DNA of 14,834 bases, from assembly GCA_937988735.1 (NCBI GenBank), contig CALKHQ010000342.1, forward strand, positions 1 to 14,834, read 5' to 3'. Below are positions 5,077 to 13,710 of the stretch, one piece after another. Under the pieces are notes generated by a model that was not told the origin of the DNA, searched no databases, and was given only the letters and a program-made list of their open reading frames with translations. The position numbers and the translations under genes are program-made. Position 1 is the first letter of the stretch, and every line of letters begins with the position of its first letter. This stretch comes from an uncultured Alphaproteobacteria bacterium. GTDB lineage: Bacteria; Pseudomonadota; Alphaproteobacteria; CALKHQ01.

Positions 5077-7041
5077 TCAGTACAGCGCCGGCGAGTCGAC
5101 CACGACGGGGTCGGAGCGCACCGGCGGCGCCGCATCGCTGACCGGCGGCCCTTCGCGGACGACCTCGACAAAGACGTAGCCGTACTGGGAGCGGAAGCTC
5201 TGGTCGAGTTCCCGCTCCCGCAGCGCCACCTCCAGGTCGTGCAGGTAGTCGTCGGCCCGTTCCTCCCGCGGGCGGAAGCTTCCCGGCTGGAACAGCGGCG
5301 TGCTCGTCGAAAGCGTCACCACCATGCCCATGCCATAGGGCGGCCCGGCCGGCACCGAAAGGCCGTTGGGCTCCATGGCGGAGATCGGAATGGTGGTGTG
5401 GGGCGCCGGATAGTAGCTGTCAGGGCTGAGCTCGCTCGGGCTGAGGTGAACGACCGTCCCGTCCGGCTTGAAGAAGTCGATGTAGACGTGGGCGGGGAAG
5501 TCCGGCGTCATCACGTAGATCTCGAGGTAGTTCGAGCCGTTGAACGTCCGGCGCGCCCCCTGCACCGTGCCGAACAGCGGTTCGATGGCCTCGCGCAGCT
5601 CGGGCGGCAGGGCGGGATCGGGCTCCGCGTCGGGCGCGAGCACGGCGGTGCCGTCGGCATAGACGCCGAGACCCTGGCAGAGGCTGTTGCCGACAACGAA
5701 GACATCGCCGTCGTTCACGCCCTCCACCTGGTTCAGCATCTGCAGCCGCTCGCGGATGCTGTCCTTCTCCGTGGAGGACGTGAGGAAGCCGCGCACCTGC
5801 AGCTGCCCGCCCTCGCCGATCCGGGCGTCCAGCGCGCCGCAGCTGATGTCGCTGAGGATGGCGCTGATTTCCGCGTCGATCCCGTCGGCGCGTCCGGTCC
5901 GCAGCGCATTGGCGGTGAACCGGTCGATGATCCGCGGATCGGTGCGCGGCGGCTGGACCGGCCGTGACGCCGCCAGCCCGTTCTCCGGCGCCTCCGGTTC
6001 CAGTGGCGTCTCCGCCGGAGCCGGCTCGTCGGGCTGCGCCAGCATGGGCGGCTCCTCCGCCGGCGGCTCGGGCGCCGTCTCCGGCTGGTCGGCGATCTCG
6101 GGCTCCGGCGGCGGCTGGTCCGGCTCGGCCTGCGGCAGCGCGGGCTCGGGCGCCTGAAGGCTGCGGACGACGGGGGGCTCGGGCGAAGCGATCGGCACGT
6201 CCAGCGCGGCAAGCTGCGGCACCTCGGGCTGCGGCGCAGGGGCAGGGTCCGCCGGCAGTGTCGGTGCCGCCCCCGTTGGCGGGGCGGGCTGAGGCGCCGG
6301 CAGCAGCTCGGCCGGCATCTCCGGCGACTGGGCAAGCACCGGTGGCACATCGACCGGGGGATCGGCCGGCGACGGCGTCGGCGGCGGCTCGGGCGCCGTG
6401 GTCAGCAGCGGCGGGGGCGGCGTTGGCGACGGATCGGCGGGTGGTACCGGCTCGGCAAGCGCCGGCGGCGCTTCGGTCAGCTCCGAGGGCGGCAGCGGCT
6501 CCGGCTCGGGGGCGAGGTTCTCGGGCGCGGCGGCCGCTTGCAGCGACGGGGCCGGCGCCTCGTCGGCGAGGGTGGGCAGCGGTTCGGGCGCCTGCTCCGG
6601 TGCGGGCTCCGTCTCCAGCGCCAGCCGCTCGGGTTCCGGCTCTTCCAGCGCGGCGAGCTGCGGCGGGGGCTCCGGCGCAGTCTCCTCGAGTTCCTGCGGC
6701 GGCATCTGCTCCGGCGCTTCCGCTTCCGGCGCCTGCAGCGCCGCGTCGGGCGCGGGAGCGTAGCTGCGGTCGGCCACCGGGCCGGTCGCAAGGCTGCGCG
6801 TGTCGAGCACGATCTCGACCCCGGCGACGCTGCCGCCGCTGCGGATCAGGGCGGAGGCGGTCAGGAACGAGCCGGCAGCGACGAGCGTTGCATGGGCGGC
6901 GACGGAGAGGCCGACTGCCCATCGCACGCGACGCGCCTCGGCCGTCGGCGCCGCGGGCAGCCGCAGCAGCGGCCCGCCGAACAGGCGTCGCCCCAGCCGG
7001 CGAAGAGCCGTCGGCGCTGGCACTGGTCGATCCTGCGACAC
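5077..7041 (-). CDS. TonB-like single-pass protein with long Pro-rich spacer and DUF4384-like C-terminus
   Basis: 654 residues from a GTG at 7041, chosen for AGGA 5 nt upstream and a TonB-like N-terminus right after it; the longer open frame upstream lacks both. Order: basic cytoplasmic tail (1-38), one membrane helix (about 39-66, AVGLSVAAHATLVAAG), and a Pro/Glu/Ala-rich spacer of about 270 residues (94-366). Next is a BON-like domain (about 372-460) with Cys401 and Cys455 that could form a disulfide. The last part (about 500-595) has YLEIYVMTPDFPAHVYIDFF and PYGMGMVVTLSTS, resembling DUF4384 domains found behind Ser/Thr kinases and other envelope proteins. It looks like TonB in build but lacks the TonB C-terminal domain. 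Probably an inner-membrane protein reaching across the periplasm. It is divergent from the PEPC-like gene, 260 bp away. Confidence 0.75.
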   Translation of the reverse strand: MSQDRPVPAPTALRRLGRRLFGGPLLRLPAAPTAEARRVRWAVGLSVAAHATLVAAGSFLTASALIRSGGSVAGVEIVLDTRSLATGPVADRSYAPAPDAALQAPEAEAPEQMPPQELEETAPEPPPQLAALEEPEPERLALETEPAPEQAPEPLPTLADEAPAPSLQAAAAPENLAPEPEPLPPSELTEAPPALAEPVPPADPSPTPPPPLLTTAPEPPPTPSPADPPVDVPPVLAQSPEMPAELLPAPQPAPPTGAAPTLPADPAPAPQPEVPQLAALDVPIASPEPPVVRSLQAPEPALPQAEPDQPPPEPEIADQPETAPEPPAEEPPMLAQPDEPAPAETPLEPEAPENGLAASRPVQPPRTDPRIIDRFTANALRTGRADGIDAEISAILSDISCGALDARIGEGGQLQVRGFLTSSTEKDSIRERLQMLNQVEGVNDGDVFVVGNSLCQGLGVYADGTAVLAPDAEPDPALPPELREAIEPLFGTVQGARRTFNGSNYLEIYVMTPDFPAHVYIDFFKPDGTVVHLSPSELSPDSYYPAPHTTIPISAMEPNGLSVPAGPPYGMGMVVTLSTSTPLFQPGSFRPREERADDYLHDLEVALRERELDQSFRSQYGYVFVEVVREGPPVSDAAPPVRSDPVVVDSPALY

Positions 7042-7219
7042 CGGGGTCCTGCGATCCAGGTCATGACGAGACAGGCGCGTTGCGGCGCCAAGGGTGCATA
7101 CACGATTGAGCCTGCGACTGAAATGCGGCAGGAGTACGGAACCGACCCGATCGGGCGGCCTGCTGCCCCGCACATGCGGCTGGTGTGCCCCAGGGTCTGT
7201 CGCAGCCGGCAGTGGCGGC

Positions 7220-7235
7220 TGGCGCGGCGCTTGCA
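7220..7235 (+). promoter_or_regulatory. Sigma-54-type -24/-12 promoter candidate before the PEPC-like gene
   Basis: TGGCGCG-N4-TTGCA (7220-7235) matches the sigma-54 consensus TGGCACG-N4-TTGCW at all defined positions but one, with exact GG to GC spacing. Transcription would start near 7247, giving a leader of about 55 nt before the ATG at 7302. GC-rich DNA produces such matches by chance more often than usual. No activator site was identified. Confidence 0.4.
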
Positions 7236-7261
7236 CCTCCCTGGCAGGATAAAGCCCGGCC

Positions 7262-7280
7262 CCCGCCCCGAGCGGGCGGG
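7262..7280 (+). repeat. GC hairpin in the leader of the PEPC-like gene
   Basis: CCCGCCC (7262-7268) pairs with GGGCGGG (7274-7280) around a 5-nt loop. It ends about 13 nt before the GGAG ribosome binding site (around 7293) and could affect translation or mRNA stability. Confidence 0.4.
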
Positions 7281-7301
7281 ACGGCGGGACCCGGAGACCG
7301 C

Positions 7302-10300
7302 ATGAACAGGATCGCTCCACGCAAGAAGCAGAACGCCGCCCCGGCGGCCGCGGCCGACAGCCTGGTACGGGCGCTCGACGCCATTCTGGAAGCCGAGCCG
7401 ACCGCGGCGGAGCTGCGCGAGGGCGCGGCCTTCGCCCGCTGCGCGGCCCAGGACGTGCTCGCGCTGCGCCGCCGCCTGCACGAGCTGCTCGACACCTACC
7501 GGCGGGAGGCGGAGCAGGACCCGTACAGCAATCCCGTCCAGCGGCTGGCGCTGGAGATCACGCGCATGCTGGACGGCGGCACGCTCGACTACGGCACTGT
7601 CGAGTGCCTGGTGCAGCTCCTCTGCACCGAAGCCTTTGCAGTCCGCGCCGACCGCCTCGGGGGCTATCTCGGCATCCGGGACGTGGCGCGGAACGAGGAG
7701 GCACTCCGCAGCCTCTTCCGCGAGGTGGCGTGGGAGCGCGGCGCCGACGACAAGCCCATCCGCGCGCCGTTCACCACCTTCAAGCAGAAGGTGGAAAGCG
7801 CGCTGTTCGGGATCGTCTTCACCGCCCATCCGACCTTTGCGACCAGCGAGCGCCTGCTGCTGTGCCTTGCCGAACTCGGGGCCGGCGAGGACCAGGGCGG
7901 CGTGCCCCTGAACGCCGACGCTGTCGCCGCGCGGCTGCGCACGGCGCTCGCCGCGGAGCACCGTCCCGACCCGGACATCGACCTGGGGACGGAACACAGG
8001 CTGTCGCTGATCGCGATCGCCAATGCGCGGGCGGCGCTGGAGCGCGTTTTCCGCATCCTGTTCGAGGTCGCGACCGAGCTCTACCCGGAGAACTGGCGCC
8101 AGCTGCGGCCGCGCCTTGTGACGCTGGCGAGCTGGGTCGGCTACGACCTCGACGGCCGGTCGGACATCCAGTGGTTCCATACCTTCAAGAAGCGCCTGCG
8201 CGTCCAGATCGGTCAGCTCGACCGCTATGCGCAGCAGGTCCGTTCCCTGATCGACACCTATGCCCGGGCCCCGCGCGACGAGGACCTGCGCCGCACGCTG
8301 GAGCTGTTCGAGACGCGGGTGGCGCTCACGCTCCGTCACGCCGGCGATGAACTCGCCGCATTCGAATCCATCGGCGGGCGCGAGGACGCCGACGTCGTTC
8401 GGACGGTTGCCCAGCGCATGTACCGGGACCGCGAGCAGCGGATGATCGACGTCGTCGCGCTCCTGGACCTGATCGACCGCGCGATCGGGCTGATGCGTTC
8501 CCCAGAGGGCGTTCGCGAGCTGTGCGTGCTGCGGGCGCTGGTCGCCAACTGCGGCCTCAGCATGGCCGACACCCACGTCCGGCTCAACGCGAGCCAGATC
8601 CACAATGCGGTCCGCAAGAGCGTGGGCATGACCTCCGCGCCGGACGACCCCACCAGCCGCAACACCTATCTCGCGACCATCAACGCAATGATTGGTTCGG
8701 TGGAGCCGGTCAGCATCAACTTCGGCTCGGTGATGGCGGAGCGGGCGTCGGCGAAGCGCCTGTTCATGATCGTCGCCCAGATGCTGAAGTACATCGACCG
8801 CACCAACCCGGTGCGGTTCCTGATCGCCGAGTGCGAGACGGCCTTCACCGTGCTGGCGGCGCTTTACTACGCCAAGCTGTTCGGCATCGAGCAGAAGATC
8901 GACATCTCGCCGCTGTTCGAGACCCAGCGCGCGCTGGAGCGCGGTCACGAGATCATCGACGATCTGCTCGCCCAGCCGCACTACCGCGACTATGTCCGGG
9001 CGCGCGGGCGCCTCTGCATCCAGACCGGCTTCTCCGACGCCGGCCGCTATCTTGGCCAGACGGCGGCGGCCGCGGCGATCGAGCGGCTGCAGGTCCGGAT
9101 CGGGGCGACGCTGGCACGCCACGGCCTCGCCGGCGTCGAGCTGGTCGTGTTCAACACCCACGGCGAGGCGATCGGCCGCGGCGGCCACCCGGCAAGCTTC
9201 TCCGACCGCCTCAACTACGTCTGCTCGCCCTTCGTCCGCGAAGCCCTTGCCCGCGACGGCATTCCGCTGAAGCAGGAGACCAGCTTCCAGGGCGGCGACG
9301 GCTATCTCTATTTCATTACTCCCGGCATCGCCTTCATCTCGATGTGCCGCATCGTCGAGCACGTGCTGGGGCCGCTGCCGCCGGGCGAGGGGCTGAACGA
9401 CCCCTTCTATACGGACGCCGCCAACATGGGCGAGTTCTTCGCGGCGGTGGAGCACTTCAATGCCGAGATCATGGATAACCCGGACTACGCCACGCTCCTC
9501 GGCGTGTTCGGGCCCAACCTGCTGCACCGCACGGGCAGCCGGGCGGTGCGCCGCCAGCACGACTTCGGCGAGGACGCCGCCAACCTCCACCCGTCGCAGA
9601 TCCGCGCCATCCCCCACAACGCGATCCTGCAGCAGATGGGCTTCCTCGCGAACACGCTGGGCGGTCTCGGCCGGGCGATCCGGCGCGACCCCGGGCTGTT
9701 CCGGTCGCTCTACGCCGACTCGCCGCGCTTCCGGCGCATCATCGGCATGATCGAATACGCCCGCGCCTTCTCGAACCTGGACGCGCTCAAGGCCTACATC
9801 GACACGCTGGACCCGGGGCTGTGGCTGCTCCGCGCAAGCCACGAGCCGGACCGGGAGCGCCGCAACACGGACCGCGCGGTTGCCGCCAGCCTGGAGCGCA
9901 CCCGCGTTCACGAGCGGCTGGTGCGCATCTACCGCCACCTGCGCCGCGACTGCGACGATCTCGACGAGGCGCTGGCGGAACTCAGGGCGAACGTGGTGCC
10001 GGCCGGCCATGCCCTCGGCGAAGCCGAGAAGCGCCAGAACCTGGAGCTGATGCACGCGCTGCGGACCGCCCTGATCCAGCAGATCTTCCGGCTCGCCGTT
10101 CTCGTGCCGGACTTCAGCGCCCAGCATGGCACGACCCGCGACGAGCTGTTGTCCCACATCCTCCACCTCGACGTCGATCATGCGGTGGCGCTGCTGGAGG
10201 TGATCTTCCCGCGGACCGACCCGGCGGAGACGGACCAGGGCTTCGGCGAGCCCGCGACCTACCGCAGCGAGGAAGCCCAGTCCTACCTGCGCGAGCACCT

Positions 10301-10388
10301 GGAGATCTTCCAGCCGATCGCCGGCCTCTACCGTCTGATCCGGCGCATCAGCAGCGGGGTGATCTACGACACCGGCGCCCTCGGCTGA
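7302..10388 (+). CDS. Phosphoenolpyruvate carboxylase-like protein with altered active site
   Basis: 1028 residues; the ATG at 7302 has GGAG 6 nt upstream, and longer in-frame starts add only low-complexity sequence. PEP carboxylase makes oxaloacetate from PEP and bicarbonate. Landmarks in family order: FTAHPT (His176, equal to E. coli His138), SPLFET (536-541), GFSDAGR (576-582, where the family has GYSDSxKD), FNTHGEAIGRGGHP (617-630, where the family has FHGRGGxxGRGGxP) and SFQGGDGYLYF (where the family has QGExIxxxF). Alignment by eye puts Arg582 at the catalytic Lys546, Asn618 at His579 and His620 at Arg581; Arg626 keeps Arg587. The C-terminus reads GVIYDTGALG instead of the invariant RNTG end. 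It is about 100 residues longer than typical PEPC. The fold is clear; carboxylase activity is doubtful. A diverged PEPC subfamily with another substrate, or an inactive regulator, are the alternatives. Confidence 0.8.
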   Translation: MNRIAPRKKQNAAPAAAADSLVRALDAILEAEPTAAELREGAAFARCAAQDVLALRRRLHELLDTYRREAEQDPYSNPVQRLALEITRMLDGGTLDYGTVECLVQLLCTEAFAVRADRLGGYLGIRDVARNEEALRSLFREVAWERGADDKPIRAPFTTFKQKVESALFGIVFTAHPTFATSERLLLCLAELGAGEDQGGVPLNADAVAARLRTALAAEHRPDPDIDLGTEHRLSLIAIANARAALERVFRILFEVATELYPENWRQLRPRLVTLASWVGYDLDGRSDIQWFHTFKKRLRVQIGQLDRYAQQVRSLIDTYARAPRDEDLRRTLELFETRVALTLRHAGDELAAFESIGGREDADVVRTVAQRMYRDREQRMIDVVALLDLIDRAIGLMRSPEGVRELCVLRALVANCGLSMADTHVRLNASQIHNAVRKSVGMTSAPDDPTSRNTYLATINAMIGSVEPVSINFGSVMAERASAKRLFMIVAQMLKYIDRTNPVRFLIAECETAFTVLAALYYAKLFGIEQKIDISPLFETQRALERGHEIIDDLLAQPHYRDYVRARGRLCIQTGFSDAGRYLGQTAAAAAIERLQVRIGATLARHGLAGVELVVFNTHGEAIGRGGHPASFSDRLNYVCSPFVREALARDGIPLKQETSFQGGDGYLYFITPGIAFISMCRIVEHVLGPLPPGEGLNDPFYTDAANMGEFFAAVEHFNAEIMDNPDYATLLGVFGPNLLHRTGSRAVRRQHDFGEDAANLHPSQIRAIPHNAILQQMGFLANTLGGLGRAIRRDPGLFRSLYADSPRFRRIIGMIEYARAFSNLDALKAYIDTLDPGLWLLRASHEPDRERRNTDRAVAASLERTRVHERLVRIYRHLRRDCDDLDEALAELRANVVPAGHALGEAEKRQNLELMHALRTALIQQIFRLAVLVPDFSAQHGTTRDELLSHILHLDVDHAVALLEVIFPRTDPAETDQGFGEPATYRSEEAQSYLREHLEIFQPIAGLYRLIRRISSGVIYDTGALG

Positions 10389-10389
10389 G

Positions 10390-10401
10390 GCCGCGCGCGG
10401 C
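10390..10401. repeat. 12-bp palindrome after the PEPC-like gene
   Basis: GCCGCGCGCGGC is a perfect palindrome one base past the stop codon. It may form a hairpin at the 3' end of the transcript; no U-run follows, so it is only a weak terminator candidate. Confidence 0.3.
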
Positions 10402-10406
10402 GCCGC

Positions 10407-10437
10407 TTGACGCACGGTCCCGTGATGGGTGTTGCTA
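10407..10437 (+). promoter_or_regulatory. Weak promoter candidate for the DUF502 gene
   Basis: CTTGACG gives a good alphaproteobacterial -35 (TTGACG, 10407-10412). The -10 is poor; the nearest candidate is TTGCTA (10432-10437) with a 19-nt spacer. An inverted repeat CACGG-TC-CCGTG (10413-10424) sits in the spacer and could be an operator. A start near 10444 would leave a leader of about 40 nt. Confidence 0.3.
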
Positions 10438-10483
10438 CGCGCAGCGGTCGCTGATGCCGCTTGCGCTGACGGGATAGGGCAGG

Positions 10484-11233
10484 GTGAGCATCAACCAGGG
10501 GGAGGACGCGCGGAAGAAGCGGAAGCGCGGCGGCGTCTTCGGGCGCCTGCGGCGCTGGTTCATGGCCGGGCTGCTCGCCACCGCGCCGATCGGGCTCACC
10601 GTCTGGCTGGTGCTCGCGATCGTCGACTGGATCGACGCCCGGGTGCAGCCGCTCCTGCCCCGGGAATGGTGGCCAAGCGAATATCTGCCGTTCGAGGTCC
10701 CCGGCGTCGGGCTGGTGATCGCGCTGGTCGGGATCACTCTCATCGGCGCGCTGACCGCCGGCTTCGTCGGCCGGATGCTGATGAACACCTACGAGCGCCT
10801 GCTCAACCGGATGCCGGTGATCCGCGGCATCTACGGCTTCCTGAAGCAGGTGCTGGAGATGGTGCTGGAGAACCGGACCGGCTCCTTCCGCGAGGTGGTC
10901 CTGTGCGAGTTCCCGCGAAAGGACTCCTGGGCGATCGGCTTCGTTACCGGTGTTGCGGGCGGCCAGATCGGCAGGCTGTCCGACGACGAGATGGTCAACG
11001 TCTTCGTGCCGACCACCCCGAACCCCACCTCCGGCTATCTGGTGTTCATCCCGCGCCGGGAGCTGGTCCCGCTCAGCATGACGGTGGAGGAGGGGATCAA
11101 GATGATCGTCTCCGGCGGCATGGTGACCCCCGAGGAGACGCAGCCCGCAGCGCTGCAGGAACAGCAGGCCGTCCCGGCCAACGCCGTGGACCGTGCGGAG
11201 GAGCTGCAGGAACGGCGCGGGCCGGGCGCCTGA
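10484..11233 (+). CDS. DUF502 family integral membrane protein
   Basis: 249 residues from a GTG at 10484, preceded by a purine-rich GGGATAGGGCAGG. A short basic N-terminus (KKRKRGG) leads to two membrane helices (about 27-50 and 73-97). The family motif RMPVIRGIYGFLKQ follows (109-122), then a soluble domain with VVLCEFPRKDSWAIGFVTG and VFVPTTPNPTSGYLVFIP, typical DUF502 blocks, and a variable Gln/Glu-rich tail after residue 215. Function is unknown in bacteria; plant relatives (COV-like) act in membrane trafficking or patterning. A DUF502 gene next to recG recurs in Alphaproteobacteria, which supports the assignment. It converges on recG with 24 bp between stops and no obvious terminator there. 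Confidence 0.9.
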   Translation: MSINQGEDARKKRKRGGVFGRLRRWFMAGLLATAPIGLTVWLVLAIVDWIDARVQPLLPREWWPSEYLPFEVPGVGLVIALVGITLIGALTAGFVGRMLMNTYERLLNRMPVIRGIYGFLKQVLEMVLENRTGSFREVVLCEFPRKDSWAIGFVTGVAGGQIGRLSDDEMVNVFVPTTPNPTSGYLVFIPRRELVPLSMTVEEGIKMIVSGGMVTPEETQPAALQEQQAVPANAVDRAEELQERRGPGA

Positions 11234-11257
11234 GAGACATCCGCGACGGGCGGCAGC

Positions 11258-13354
<2,097 letters not shown>

Positions 13355-13374
13355 GGGGTTTTCGTGATCGGCCA

Positions 13375-13403
13375 TTGGCGCGGCGCAGTTCGGGCTATAT
13401 ACC
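13375..13403 (+). promoter_or_regulatory. Promoter of the sdhE-mfd unit
   Basis: TTGGCG (13375-13380) with TATACC (13398-13403) at 17-nt spacing, or TATATA (13396-13401) at 15 nt, gives a promoter reading toward sdhE. TATATA reads the same on both strands, so it could also serve as the -10 for recG, which starts about 20-40 nt away on the other side. Confidence 0.5.
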
Positions 13404-13431
13404 CCTGCGGACCGCGCGGAGAGCGTGAAGA

Positions 13432-13710
13432 ATGTCCGACATCGGCCAGCTTGAGAACCGGCGAAAGCGCCTGATCTATCGCAGCGAGCACACCGGGACG
13501 CAGGAGACCGACCTGATCCTCGGTCAGTTCGCGCGCGCCCATGTGCCGACCTTCACGCCGGAAGAGCTGGACGCATTCGAGCGGCTGCTGGACGAGAGCG
13601 AGCCCGACCTGTGGCTGTGGCTGACCGGCCGCGGCGAGCCGCCGCCGGAGCTCGCGACCCCGGTCTTCGACCGCCTGCGCGCATTCCGTTTCGAGCCCGG
13701 CCGGCGATGA
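13432..13710 (+). CDS. sdhE: FAD assembly factor SdhE (DUF339/CptB family)
   Basis: 92 residues. SdhE helps attach FAD covalently to the succinate dehydrogenase flavoprotein SdhA in the cytoplasm. The family pattern is clear: RRKRLIYRSEHTGTQETDLI (10-29), LGQFA, a Thr/Pro-Glu-Glu-Leu segment (41-46), and DLWLWLTGRGEPP (59-71). The conserved RGxxE motif appears as Thr21-Gly22-x-x-Glu25, so the Arg is missing; relatives usually have HRGT here. GAGAG lies shortly before the ATG. The stop overlaps the mfd start as ATGA, so the two are very likely co-translated. sdhE between recG and mfd is a common alphaproteobacterial order. Confidence 0.93.
   Translation: MSDIGQLENRRKRLIYRSEHTGTQETDLILGQFARAHVPTFTPEELDAFERLLDESEPDLWLWLTGRGEPPPELATPVFDRLRAFRFEPGRR

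Noticed and set aside
6398..6763. Ser/Gly-rich open frame on the plus strand
   Set aside because: It is the reverse reading of the Pro-rich spacer codons of the minus-strand gene and has no independent start signal.
7146..7155. CCCGATCGGG palindrome between the divergent genes
   Set aside because: A single 10-bp palindrome of this composition is expected by chance in GC-rich DNA, and no second copy or known operator match was seen.
6861..10415. Open frame of 1184 codons on the minus strand, antisense to the PEPC-like gene
   Set aside because: It is the GC-bias shadow of the plus-strand gene: rich in Arg, Gly, Ala, Val and His, without any recognisable domain, while the plus strand encodes clear family motifs.
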